From the NCBI GenBank assembly GCA_013298775.1, contig JAAFIV010000020.1, forward strand, positions 25,322 through 89,321: DNA of 64,000 nt. The letters are read 5' to 3'. Below are positions 1 to 9,808 of the stretch, one piece after another. The DNA is from Ignavibacteria bacterium (GTDB lineage: Bacteria > Bacteroidota > Ignavibacteria > Kapaibacteriales > UBA4661). The stretch's first letter is position 1, and each line of letters begins with the position of its first letter. A program made the translations under genes and the position numbers. The notes beneath the pieces were generated by a model. The model worked only from the letters and a program-made list of their open reading frames with translations. It searched no databases and had not been told where the DNA came from.

Positions 1-3000
1 CGCATACGACCGCCTAGCGTAGCATCAATAAATGCGTTTGTATTCGTTGGTGTATTATTTGCATTCGTAGCATTAGCAAAAAGCTCTATCCCATTATTCA
101 ATCTAATATTGCCACCACCTGCCAATGGTGACTGGCTTTGGGCATTCATTATTAACTCATTCTGAACGCTGACCGATGTTGCCATTGTGACAAGCACTGT
201 TGCAACGTTTGTCGGGCTGATGGCACCCACTGAGTTTACCGTCAAATTACGTAACTGTGCGCCAGTACCTGAACCCATACGTAGCGTCGAACCTCGCATA
301 GAAACAAATTCAAGTGAAGCATTTGCATCACCAATAATAAGATTAGATGCAGCAGATATATACCCGCTTACACCAACAGCATCACCAGCAAAGCGGAGCA
401 TATTACTGTTCAACGTCAATTGAGCAGAACCATTTAACGCTAATTGTCCTGCAAGGGGACCTGCTGTCAAACCGCGCAAACTAGCGTTTGTACCTGATGC
501 CATTGTTACACTAGCGTTTGTAATGCTTAAAGAACCAAGCATTACTGGACCATTAAATGGAGCAGCAGGCGTATTGGCAACACTTGCATCAAAGCGCAAT
601 GTTACTGGTGTGGAGTTATTATACTCAATACGTGAATCATTGAATGCTGCTGGTGTAGCATTTGTTGAACGGAACATACCAAGCGGAGATGGAGAAATAA
701 GCGGAACGTTAATGGTCATCGTACGACCATTCGTATTAGATAAATCAACCGCACCGCTCAATAAACGAACTTGACCTGTACCAATAACAGACTTGTCAGA
801 ATTAAGTGTAACAAGGTTTTCTGCGATAACTCGCTGTGGAAAGCCTTTCTCAATTTCAAGTATTGCGTTTAGGGAATTCAGTGTATTATCGCCTAATGGT
901 GCATTCAAAACACCAGGGAACTCAACATCTGTTGTAGTAATGTTACCTGTTGTAGAGTAACGCAAAATAGATGTAGAAGCCTGATAACGAACAGGACGCG
1001 TAACAGTTGATGCTAAAGGTGAAATTGTCGGCGGTGCTGTTAGAACACCTCCAAAGATTTCTAATACTCCTGTTGGTGCAACGGTAATACCATCAATAGA
1101 GCGCACTTCCAACGAATTGGCATTAAACGTTGCCAAGTGCGGCGCAGCAGAAGGAGCGGAACCAAGTCGCAAACGTCCTTGTACCAAGACACCAACATTT
1201 GTAAGGCTTGGTAGTGCTGGACCACCTATCTTTGCGTTGGTAACAGTACTCGCAAGCGTCAAGGTATCTGCTGGACTAATCGTCAGTGCTTGCACTCCGT
1301 TACCTTGAAATACATTTAAGCCAGTAGGGTTAGTAAGTGTAAGATTACGGCTAGAATTAAGCGTCACCGTACCCGCAGAACTTGGGATATTTACATACAA
1401 AGCTCCGAGCATTCGGCGATAAGGATTATTATCGGTGAATCGAAGGTTTGAAGCACCGCGACCTTGTACAAAAATTTCTGTTGCACCATCATCATTACCC
1501 CAGAATGTAGAGCCTGCTGCAACGGTAATTGGAGCATTATACGGAATATCACGGTTGTCAGCAGGATCAGCACCAAAATAGAGTTTTTGAACTACAGGGA
1601 TTTCCCAGTTACCTGAAAGTAGGTCGCCACCACCAACAAACCGAAACCCTGTTGTTGGGACAGCAGTATTATTGATGCGGAAATCTCTGTTTATACCTGT
1701 ACGGTTAACAACTATTTTTGCATCCAACTTTGCAGGATCTGGGAGAGCAGAGTTGTTTTTTACTTGATCTATTGAACTAAATTCATTCGAGACTGTTGGA
1801 GTAACAACCACACTTGCTCCTGTTGCATCAGTATATGATAATACTATGGCAGGCGTTGTTGGGGCAAGTCTGTAGAAAGGTTGAAGAGAAGGAGTAATTG
1901 CCGTACCAGCTGGGTCATCTGTACCGTACTGCAAGCGCGAATTAGCCCCTCTATCTAAACCACCACCAGCAATTTGAAGCGTTGCACCACTAGCAAAAGC
2001 AATCAGGTTGTTTGCTGCTCCCGCAAGATTACGAAACATTGACGTTGAGTTTAACTGCATTCTACCAAAAACAACAGTACGCTCTTCGCCACCTACTGTT
2101 GGTGAGGGATTCATAAAAACACTTGTACCATTCAAAGTCAAAGAAGCGTTCGTACCAATGTGCAAAGATTCCTCAAACCATCCTGGATTAGCGGCTGTCG
2201 GTGCTGTAGCAACACGCTGTACCAAATTTAATGTTTGGTTTGGCTGTGCAAGCGTAACATTGGGGTCGCTCATAGATACTGGCAAGCGAGCAATCGTCAT
2301 ACGCTGAATACCACCTGCGGGAATACCCATCGTGATATTTGCCGTGCCTTGATTGAAATATGCCCAATCATTGATGCCCGGAGGATTGGCTGACCCAGCA
2401 CCTGTATTCGGTGTTGCAGACCAGTTATTTATATCTGCCCAGTTATTGCCTGCACCAACCCAATAGATTGGAAATAAGGCATTCGTAACAATAAAACGCT
2501 CAGTTGTTGTACCGATAGCACTAGTAATTGCACCTTCTATGGTCTGCTGACCAGCAGCAAAAGCCATTGGCGTAATTGTATGCGCACCCGATTGTACGCT
2601 TACATAGGTGCTAGGAGTAGTACCAGAGGGGAAAGCACGACGCATTGTAGTGAGAGGTCGCCCGACTACTGTTGAAGATATATTATGAAAATCTAATGGA
2701 GCATTTTCTGCTGGAATACCTGCACCAGTATTTTGATTCCAACCTAGTGTCAAGTTTCCTGTATAACTTGGATTTGCAGCTATAGACCAAGTACCTTGCA
2801 CACTACGATTAAGTAAGTTAGAAGGCACAGAAACGCTGGTAATAGCAGAGGTAGCGCTGAGTGTAAACTGACGACCACCACCGCTTGTAATTGTTGCAGG
2901 CATGTACAAAGATTTAATCCCTGCTGCCGCAGTTCCTGAGAAACTTGCACCAATAGGGAACGTGTATGTTCCTGCAATACTATTCATAATGAGGTTGCCA

Positions 3001-5567
3001 CCTTGCGAAACATCAATAAAGTTACCATTAACATTAGGCGCACCGCCAATAATGGTAAATGACAACGTAAGGTTTGCGCCAGCCGCAAGCTGCAAAATAG
3101 CGTCATTTGTTAAGGATAGTTGATTCGCTATTGTTACCGGACTTCGTAGAGAAACCAAGTAATCTTGGATGCCAGCAGGAGGAGCGGCAACTGGCTCAAC
3201 ACGAAGATTGCTTAGATTTTGCCCACCAGCCACAAAACGTGGAAATGAACGAATTCTATCTGAACGAAACTCTAGATTTGAGGCAGCATCAGAGCTAATT
3301 GCACCTGTATTTGTGATAGGAATATGCCCCCCCTGACCGAGAGTGTTCCCTGGGTCAGCCAGTAATGTTCCTGAAAAGCGAAGTGTAGTGCTAACTAATT
3401 CAAGATTGCCTGTACCTGAAAGTTGCAATCTACCAGCAATATTATCTCCAACCGCCCCAAATCCAGGAACAGCTGTCCCACCTTCAATGCGCACAGTGCT
3501 ACCTGACAAACGCAAATTACCTGAGTTAGTAACACCAAAGGCATTAAAGGCGTTGAAATTACTGCTTGTAACACTTACCGTACAAGGCGTTGTAGCATTG
3601 TATAAGAAGACACCTGTACCTGTTAGCAAATCAGAACCTCCAATATGCCCACCTGCAGACGACGTAATTGGCTGATTTACAATTACACGATTGCCCCCAA
3701 CATTTAACCCACCTAGAGTTAAATTAATTGGTCCATTCAGTGTAACGGTACTATTAAAGGCTCCATAATTACCAAAAACGATTCTATCACGATCAAGTGA
3801 CGGTTGGTTATCAACTACTCGACGATTGACAATAATTTGTCCTTCCATTACTGGAGGTACTTCTTGAGGATTCACCGTACGCGGACCGGTACCAACTAGA
3901 TTGGTTTGATTTACGTCTATAAAACGCGCAATAGTCTGGTTATTAACATAGAATGTATTACCCGCACCAGAAATTTGTCCCGTAAGCGTAGAACCCCAGA
4001 ATTGCATTTCACCTGGTGTAGGAGTATTTGACACAAGAATACCAGCATCCAGACCCGTCCGAACATTACTATTCGTTAACGTTGAATTGGTTGCTAGCGC
4101 AAAAGTACCGTTTACAACAAGTTGTGTATTAGGTTGATTTGCAATTGAGCCACCACCCAGAGTAAAAGTGGGTGGCACCGTCACTGGATAAACAATTTGC
4201 CCCAACCACATCGTTTGTGCAGACGGGATAGTAATTTTGCCATTATCAATAATCAGTCCATCAGGAGCGGTAGCCGCAGCAATTTGTACATTGCTATTTA
4301 CGGTAAGATTCAATGAATTGATATTATTTCTTAAACCTGTAATAACGCCCCAATTTGTTACAGTAGCAGCCGGAATAGCATCCGTCGTAAAAGCAATGTC
4401 AGATGTTGTAGGAGCTAATGATGTAAACGGCGTTGGCGGCGTACCTAATTCTTGGTAAACAAGACGGATAGCCGTAGCGACAGTCGGCGGAAGTGGTGTG
4501 CCAATACGTCCACTAAGCATTCGACTTGCAGTCATATTGATTGTAGTACCATTCGGAACGGTAAGTACAGCAATACCACCATTACCACGTATCTCAAGCG
4601 TACCGCCAATATCGTATGTGCCAGCAGTTAAAGTATTCGTAGCACCAAAAGGACGATTAAGAACGAGATTACCCAGCTGAGTAGTAATTGGTGGAACACC
4701 AGCAGCAGGAATCGTAAAAGCCGTTGTACCAGACATATTAAATTCAAGCGTACCGCGATTACCAGTCATTGCATATTCCAATGCAGCTAAAGCGGCAGTA
4801 CTGGCAGCATTCAATGAACGAATAGAGAGTACGCCACCTTCTTGAATACGAAAAGCAGCACCAGAGATATTATCAATAATACCTTCTTGTCCAACTGTTG
4901 CGTCATTATCTCCAGCAGCGATTGTTCCAAAGATACTAGCCCCTTGAGGAGCAGCACCAGGATTAGCCTGTACACGGACTTGACTAAATCTACCGACTAC
5001 TAATACGCCGGTAGGCTGAACGAGTAGTGGCGGAGTATTATCACCTGCAATACCGGCTATGCTCAGAATTGCATTTCCAGTCATATTCGGACGTTGGAAT
5101 CTAATGCTACTACCCGCCTGCACAACAAGACGACCGACCGTTGTATTTGTCTGCAAGTCAATATCACCGCGATTACCGTTAATAATTGCAATATCACTCG
5201 TTCCAGGCACACCTGCACCACCTGGTCCGCCTGCAGTGAGTGACCAGTTAGCCATATTGTTCCATACACCAGGACTGCTACCAATATAATAATACGTCGC
5301 CGCCTGTGCCATATTCAGCACAGCAAAAAGAGCAATAAAAAACGCCACTACGTGCGGCATCATACCTTCGCCACGAGTAGCTTTGCGAAGAGCGTCCATA
5401 CTGCGGGCGAAGAGCGTTGCGCGACGCTGCGCTATGGCAGTCGTCGTGGCTCCTTGCACCATTGGTGCTAGCAGTACGGTTCGTTCTCCGCGTGTCTCTT
5501 CCAGAGGGTGCAGAACTACGCCGCGAACGGGCGTTTTCTGCGGAAGAGAAGTGTGTAGAGAGTTCAT
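1..5567 (-). CDS. Very large secreted repeat/adhesin-like surface protein, 3' end beyond window (partial)
   Basis: Reverse strand reads open from ATG at 5567 to window edge (~1855 codons). Starts MNSLHTSLPQKTPVRG..., has hydrophobic signal-like MMPHVVAFFIALFAVLNMAQAATYYYIG, then Ser/Thr/Asn/Gly-rich beta-strand-like repeats. A 'W..NW...P...D' motif occurs twice (SPGVWNNMANWSLTAGG..GVPGTSDIAIIN and YWVGAGNNWADINNWSATPNTG..PPGINDWAYFN). Confidence 0.8.
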   Translation of the reverse strand, partial: MNSLHTSLPQKTPVRGVVLHPLEETRGERTVLLAPMVQGATTTAIAQRRATLFARSMDALRKATRGEGMMPHVVAFFIALFAVLNMAQAATYYYIGSSPGVWNNMANWSLTAGGPGGAGVPGTSDIAIINGNRGDIDLQTNTTVGRLVVQAGSSIRFQRPNMTGNAILSIAGIAGDNTPPLLVQPTGVLVVGRFSQVRVQANPGAAPQGASIFGTIAAGDNDATVGQEGIIDNISGAAFRIQEGGVLSIRSLNAASTAALAALEYAMTGNRGTLEFNMSGTTAFTIPAAGVPPITTQLGNLVLNRPFGATNTLTAGTYDIGGTLEIRGNGGIAVLTVPNGTTINMTASRMLSGRIGTPLPPTVATAIRLVYQELGTPPTPFTSLAPTTSDIAFTTDAIPAATVTNWGVITGLRNNINSLNLTVNSNVQIAAATAPDGLIIDNGKITIPSAQTMWLGQIVYPVTVPPTFTLGGGSIANQPNTQLVVNGTFALATNSTLTNSNVRTGLDAGILVSNTPTPGEMQFWGSTLTGQISGAGNTFYVNNQTIARFIDVNQTNLVGTGPRTVNPQEVPPVMEGQIIVNRRVVDNQPSLDRDRIVFGNYGAFNSTVTLNGPINLTLGGLNVGGNRVIVNQPITSSAGGHIGGSDLLTGTGVFLYNATTPCTVSVTSSNFNAFNAFGVTNSGNLRLSGSTVRIEGGTAVPGFGAVGDNIAGRLQLSGTGNLELVSTTLRFSGTLLADPGNTLGQGGHIPITNTGAISSDAASNLEFRSDRIRSFPRFVAGGQNLSNLRVEPVAAPPAGIQDYLVSLRSPVTIANQLSLTNDAILQLAAGANLTLSFTIIGGAPNVNGNFIDVSQGGNLIMNSIAGTYTFPIGASFSGTAAAGIKSLYMPATITSGGGRQFTLSATSAITSVSVPSNLLNRSVQGTWSIAANPSYTGNLTLGWNQNTGAGIPAENAPLDFHNISSTVVGRPLTTMRRAFPSGTTPSTYVSVQSGAHTITPMAFAAGQQTIEGAITSAIGTTTERFIVTNALFPIYWVGAGNNWADINNWSATPNTGAGSANPPGINDWAYFNQGTANITMGIPAGGIQRMTIARLPVSMSDPNVTLAQPNQTLNLVQRVATAPTAANPGWFEESLHIGTNASLTLNGTSVFMNPSPTVGGEERTVVFGRMQLNSTSMFRNLAGAANNLIAFASGATLQIAGGGLDRGANSRLQYGTDDPAGTAITPSLQPFYRLAPTTPAIVLSYTDATGASVVVTPTVSNEFSSIDQVKNNSALPDPAKLDAKIVVNRTGINRDFRINNTAVPTTGFRFVGGGDLLSGNWEIPVVQKLYFGADPADNRDIPYNAPITVAAGSTFWGNDDGATEIFVQGRGASNLRFTDNNPYRRMLGALYVNIPSSAGTVTLNSSRNLTLTNPTGLNVFQGNGVQALTISPADTLTLASTVTNAKIGGPALPSLTNVGVLVQGRLRLGSAPSAAPHLATFNANSLEVRSIDGITVAPTGVLEIFGGVLTAPPTISPLASTVTRPVRYQASTSILRYSTTGNITTTDVEFPGVLNAPLGDNTLNSLNAILEIEKGFPQRVIAENLVTLNSDKSVIGTGQVRLLSGAVDLSNTNGRTMTINVPLISPSPLGMFRSTNATPAAFNDSRIEYNNSTPVTLRFDASVANTPAAPFNGPVMLGSLSITNASVTMASGTNASLRGLTAGPLAGQLALNGSAQLTLNSNMLRFAGDAVGVSGYISAASNLIIGDANASLEFVSMRGSTLRMGSGTGAQLRNLTVNSVGAISPTNVATVLVTMATSVSVQNELIMNAQSQSPLAGGGNIRLNNGIELFANATNANNTPTNTNAFIDATLGGRM

Positions 5568-6125
5568 AAACCTATCTCCAAAAACAAATAAGTGTGTGAA
5601 TTAAAAAGAGGGAGTTTACTGAGGGATGAAATCTGAAATATGAAGTTTTTTGAGGATTGTTTAGCCCTCAGATTTCAATCTTCATATTTTTCTTTAAGTG
5701 TTCCCGATACAAACAAGTATTTTGAATGACTTGACAACGAAGCAAAAATAGCATTTTTCGGAAAATGTGAAAGCATTTTAGAAGCATATTCACAAAATTT
5801 TCCACAAGTGCTTTATTTTCGGACATCTTCATTTCGTCATTTGTCTGGGGCAAGACTGCATTTGTCCCATTTCTAGGCATTTGGCAGTATTTTTTGACCC
5901 ACGAAGAGTAAATGCAAATTTTATGCCGAATTTCTAGGCTTATGTAAAGTGTTTTCTTGTTATCGAAGTCTCTTTTGCTTTTTGCTACAAAGAAGCACAA
6001 AAGCGTAAAGAAATCAGGAGTGGTAGAGAATCTTCTGTAAAACTCCTCGAAAAATTTAGTAATTTTGAAGCAGAACAGTACGTAGCAGATGTAGTCTCTC
6101 CCTCACCGCTATCCCAAAACGAAGC

Positions 6126-6386
6126 ATGATTACAACCGAACCTTCTCTTTCAGCCTCTTTGCCTCTCAGTAATGTTCAACGTGAGCTACTCACGCTCTTT
6201 GCGCAGAACATCCCAGAGCGGCACCTGCAAGAGCTAAAATCCGTCATTGCTCGTTTTCTCATGGAACGTGCTATTGAGGAAGCAAGCGCGGTCTGGGACG
6301 AACGCGGCTACTCCGACGAACAGCTTATTGCGGAAGCCCGCTCAGGAATGACCCGTGCTGAAATGGTACGGCATCAAGCATCATAA
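6126..6386 (+). CDS. Putative antitoxin partner of downstream PIN protein
   Basis: 86 aa ORF 11 bp upstream of a PIN-domain ORF, typical antitoxin-toxin layout. Confidence 0.6.
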   Translation: MITTEPSLSASLPLSNVQRELLTLFAQNIPERHLQELKSVIARFLMERAIEEASAVWDERGYSDEQLIAEARSGMTRAEMVRHQAS

Positions 6387-6397
6387 CAACAAGCACC

Positions 6398-6826
6398 ATG
6401 AAACATTTGGTTCTTGATACGAATGTCCTTGTTATCATCCTTTCAAAACGTTCTGCATACCATTGGTTATTGCAAGATGTCCTGAATGGCGCATATCACC
6501 TATCGCTCACAACAGAAATTTTGTTGGAATACGAGGAGGTACTTTCCGCAAAGTATCATCGCTCCATTGCTCAAACATTTATTGCAAGTCTGGTAGATTT
6601 ACCGAATGTTCACCTCATTAACATTTATTTTCGCTGGAATTTAATAACGATTGACCCCGATGATAATAAGTTTGTTGATTGTGCAATCGCCGCAGGTGCT
6701 GATGTTCTCATCACCGAAGATGGTCATTTCGATGTTCTGAAAAAACTTTCTTTTCCTATAATGCCCGTTGCTTCTTTGGAAGAATTTAGCATGGATAAAG
6801 AAAGCGAGACCCTCACAAAGAAGTGA
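6398..6826 (+). CDS. PIN-domain putative toxin
   Basis: MKHLVLDTNVLV...E..EY.EVL...DPDDNKFVDCAIAAGADVLITEDGHF: PIN acidic motifs. Confidence 0.85.
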   Translation: MKHLVLDTNVLVIILSKRSAYHWLLQDVLNGAYHLSLTTEILLEYEEVLSAKYHRSIAQTFIASLVDLPNVHLINIYFRWNLITIDPDDNKFVDCAIAAGADVLITEDGHFDVLKKLSFPIMPVASLEEFSMDKESETLTKK

Positions 6827-6855
6827 GAGCCTCGCCAAAGACGAACAAAAACGCC

Positions 6856-6899
6856 AAAAGCCGCTTCCCAACGCACGTTTGCGTTGGAAAGCGGCTTTT
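6856..6899 (+). terminator. Rho-independent-like bidirectional hairpin
   Basis: aaaagccgcttcccaacgca-cgtt-gcgttggaaagcggctttt, 20-bp stem with one mismatch, T/A tracts at both ends. Confidence 0.8.
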
Positions 6900-6970
6900 G
6901 TGTGAAATAACATTAACGGGAAACTTGCTCTACCGCGAAGAAGCGGCAGGACGGGAAGAGCGACGGAGCG

Positions 6971-7303
6971 TTAGTTCTCAAACGGCAAAAGCTCTGGATG
7001 TGCTGCCAGCATAGCATTGATTTCCTCCAAAATGCGCTGAATCGCTTGGATGCGTTCTTGCGCAAGGAGATTGTTGTAGCGGCGAATCATGCTGAGGGCG
7101 AGTGCGCCTGTTGCAAGGTCGGAACGAGAGAGACGTTCACGGTTGTGCAATTTCACCAAAATATCTTTCATTTCGTGCTGAAGCCATTCTCCAGCTGCGG
7201 AGCTAGGCTTGTAGAGTGTTGTTGGGGCTGGGGAGGTCATAGAGAGTGTACGCATGGGAGTAAAGAATAAAGTATTGCAAGAAAAGGAGTTATGGTAAAA
7301 CAA
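6971..7303 (-). CDS. Hypothetical protein (start probably downstream at MRTLSMTS)
   Basis: 110 aa ORF with helical, protein-like composition; no family recognised. Confidence 0.5.
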   Translation of the reverse strand: MFYHNSFSCNTLFFTPMRTLSMTSPAPTTLYKPSSAAGEWLQHEMKDILVKLHNRERLSRSDLATGALALSMIRRYNNLLAQERIQAIQRILEEINAMLAAHPELLPFEN

Positions 7304-7584
7304 AGGAGCAATACGGCATCATGTTCGAGAATAACGGTTACAAAATATTTTTTAGGAGATTTTTATCGTCGAAACAATTCACTTTTTGACGAACATCTAC
7401 TACAAAGATACAGATTTTTCACAAACTGTGGTAGTATCTGAAAGTAATAATCTTGTATGGCTAAAAGTCATAGATGCGGCTGAAAAGCGTTTTCCAGATG
7501 GCATAGCTATGGCATGGCTTTTGAAGCTCTGTTCTTGGAATACACACATTCACTACACACGTTCACCAGATTCGGCGGTGTTTT

Positions 7585-8253
7585 ATGTTGATACACTCTG
7601 CAAATGTTATCTCGAAAGTGTCTCATTTTGTGAAGACTTTTGAAAAACACGTCATGGATGACGTTTCGTTGTCCGCACTACAAACATATCTGCGTGGAAT
7701 GCTGATTCTAAGCCTTATTGCGGGGATGTCGTCGTGTCAAAGTAGTATTCGTTTTAGTTCGCGTTCCTCCGTGAAGGAGGTGGAGCAAATACCTTCTAAA
7801 CAGTATTCTTCCAAAAGCCGTGCCAATTCTACCAACGTACCACTCTCGCCCGAACATCTCAGTCCCGCACAGGAACGCCTCCTCAGCACTGCTGAACGCT
7901 GGCTCGGCACACCCTACCGCTACGGTGCAGCAAGCCGCGCAGGGACGGACTGCTCTGGCTTTGCGATGCGGCTTTTTGAAGAAGCGGGTATTGGCACGCT
8001 TCCACGCAGCACCAAAGACCAATGGACACTCGGCAACACCACTCCTATTGACCGCGAAGAGCTTCGCACAGGCGATTTACTCTTTTTTAATACCAATGGC
8101 GTTGGCGTGTCGCATGTCGGCGTATATGCCGGACAAGACAGTATTTTCCACGCTTCCAGCACATATGGCGTAGTCAAACAATCATTTTCTTCGACCTATC
8201 TCACGCGAGCATTCATGGGTGCGCGGCGCGTGTTGTCGTTACAAGCAGATTAA
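7585..8253 (+). CDS. NlpC/P60 family cysteine peptidase lipoprotein (start probably 7654)
   Basis: Lipobox-like LIAGMSSC; GTPYRYGAASRAGTDCSGFAMRLF...LRTGDLLFFNTNGVGVSHVGVYAG.....FHAS catalytic C/H motifs. Confidence 0.9.
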   Translation: MLIHSANVISKVSHFVKTFEKHVMDDVSLSALQTYLRGMLILSLIAGMSSCQSSIRFSSRSSVKEVEQIPSKQYSSKSRANSTNVPLSPEHLSPAQERLLSTAERWLGTPYRYGAASRAGTDCSGFAMRLFEEAGIGTLPRSTKDQWTLGNTTPIDREELRTGDLLFFNTNGVGVSHVGVYAGQDSIFHASSTYGVVKQSFSSTYLTRAFMGARRVLSLQAD

Positions 8254-8278
8254 AAAACTCCCTCTTGATACCCAACCT

Positions 8279-9571
8279 ATGAACATTGCCCTTCTTCACA
8301 ATTACTATCAGCAGCGCGGCGGCGAAGACAGCGTTTTCGAGGCAGAAATGCGTGCTTTGCAGGAACGTGGTCATCACGTTGTGCCGTACATTGTGCATAA
8401 CGACGAGGTGCAGAGCTACTCGGCAGCGCAACTTGCTGTCGCCACGGTGTACAATCGAAAAAGCTACACCGCGCTTCGGAGCTTGTTTGCGGCGGAGAAC
8501 ATAGATATTGTGCATTGCCACAACACCTTGCCGTTGTTGTCGCCGTCGGCATATTTTGCAGCTCAAGCAATGAACATTCCCGTCGTCCAGACCCTGCATA
8601 ATTACCGGCTTCTCTGCCCAAACGCGCTTTTTTTTCGTGGTGGTGTGGTGTGCGAGGATTGCGCTGGGAAATTTTTCGCCTTTCCCGCCGTGCAGCATAA
8701 ATGCTATCGTGGAAGCCGCACCGCTTCACTGGCTGTGGCGGGAACAACAGCACTGCACCGCGCCTTGGGAACATACTCGCACCGCGTAACACGCTACATT
8801 GCGCTCACAGAATTTGCCAAAGCGAAATTCATTGCAAGCGGCATGAATGCTGGACAAATCGTGGTAAAACCGAATTTTGCGGAAATTTCTCAAGCACCAC
8901 ATTTGGGCGAAGCATTTTTTGACAATACTTCCAGTGCAAGCAATGACGAGGCTTTGAAGCAAATTCGTACACACCTCGCGGAATTTGGCTCCGAGTACGC
9001 CGTGTACTTGGGACGATTGTCGCCAGAGAAAGGAATTATGCGGGCGTTGGAGGTTTGGCGGGAATTAGCGAGGTCGCATCCCGCGTGTAGGCTGGTTGTG
9101 ATTGGAAGCGGTCCATTGGAGGAAACCGCGAAAGACTTCTGCCGCGCCAACAACCTCCATTCCGTGCGCTTTGTGGGACAAAAAGCTCCCGACGATGCAC
9201 TCAGCATCCTCCGTGCCGCACGATTCCTCATTTTTCCGTCGCAATTATACGAAACCTTTGGTAAGGCAATCGTGGAAAGTTACGCCTGTGGAACGCCCGT
9301 TGTGGCTTCGGGACTGGGCGCAATGGCTGAAATTGTGCGGCACGGCGAAACGGGCTTTTCCGTGCGTCCCTACGACGACGTGCAAGAATTTGTGCGCTGC
9401 GCTGCCGCGTTACTCAATCTTCCTGCGGCAGAATACCTCGCTATGCGCCGCCGCGCTGTTGCCGAATACGAGCAACATTACACCAAAGACGTAAATATGC
9501 AGCGTTTGGAGGAAATCTACGCGGACGCGCTTCGTGCCACCGAACAACGCTTACCTGCAAAGAAAAGCTAG
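8279..9571 (+). CDS. Glycosyltransferase family 4-like
   Basis: MNIALLHNYYQQRGGED...YLGRLSPEKGI...FPSQLYETFGKAIVESYACGTPVVAS motifs; ORF extends from 8219. Confidence 0.9.
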   Translation: MNIALLHNYYQQRGGEDSVFEAEMRALQERGHHVVPYIVHNDEVQSYSAAQLAVATVYNRKSYTALRSLFAAENIDIVHCHNTLPLLSPSAYFAAQAMNIPVVQTLHNYRLLCPNALFFRGGVVCEDCAGKFFAFPAVQHKCYRGSRTASLAVAGTTALHRALGTYSHRVTRYIALTEFAKAKFIASGMNAGQIVVKPNFAEISQAPHLGEAFFDNTSSASNDEALKQIRTHLAEFGSEYAVYLGRLSPEKGIMRALEVWRELARSHPACRLVVIGSGPLEETAKDFCRANNLHSVRFVGQKAPDDALSILRAARFLIFPSQLYETFGKAIVESYACGTPVVASGLGAMAEIVRHGETGFSVRPYDDVQEFVRCAAALLNLPAAEYLAMRRRAVAEYEQHYTKDVNMQRLEEIYADALRATEQRLPAKKS

Positions 9572-9656
9572 TGCCGTTCTCCAAAGATTTTGTATTTTTG
9601 CAGCGTATTTTGCTTGATTACGCCTTCCTTTTTGTATTCCACAGAAACAATGATAC

Positions 9657-9732
9657 GTGGCACAGACATTCTTGTCTGTGAGTGTTGGCGGGGGCTTCAG
9701 CTGGACAACACAGACAAGAATGTCTGTGCCAC
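9657..9732. repeat. Family A nested-palindrome element, copy A1 (76 bp)
   Basis: GTGGCACAGACATTCTTGTCTGTG-28 nt-CACAGACAAGAATGTCTGTGCCAC. Confidence 0.9.
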
Positions 9733-9808
9733 TATGGCAAATACTTTCCTCATGTACTCAAGACACTTCGACAAACGATAGTTTTTCTTCTCAATAATTT
9801 CACTCCGA

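Noticed and set aside
187-5604. Chain of plus-strand ORFs in the ORF track
   Set aside because: Antisense shadows of the single long open minus-strand frame; their translations have no protein-family features.
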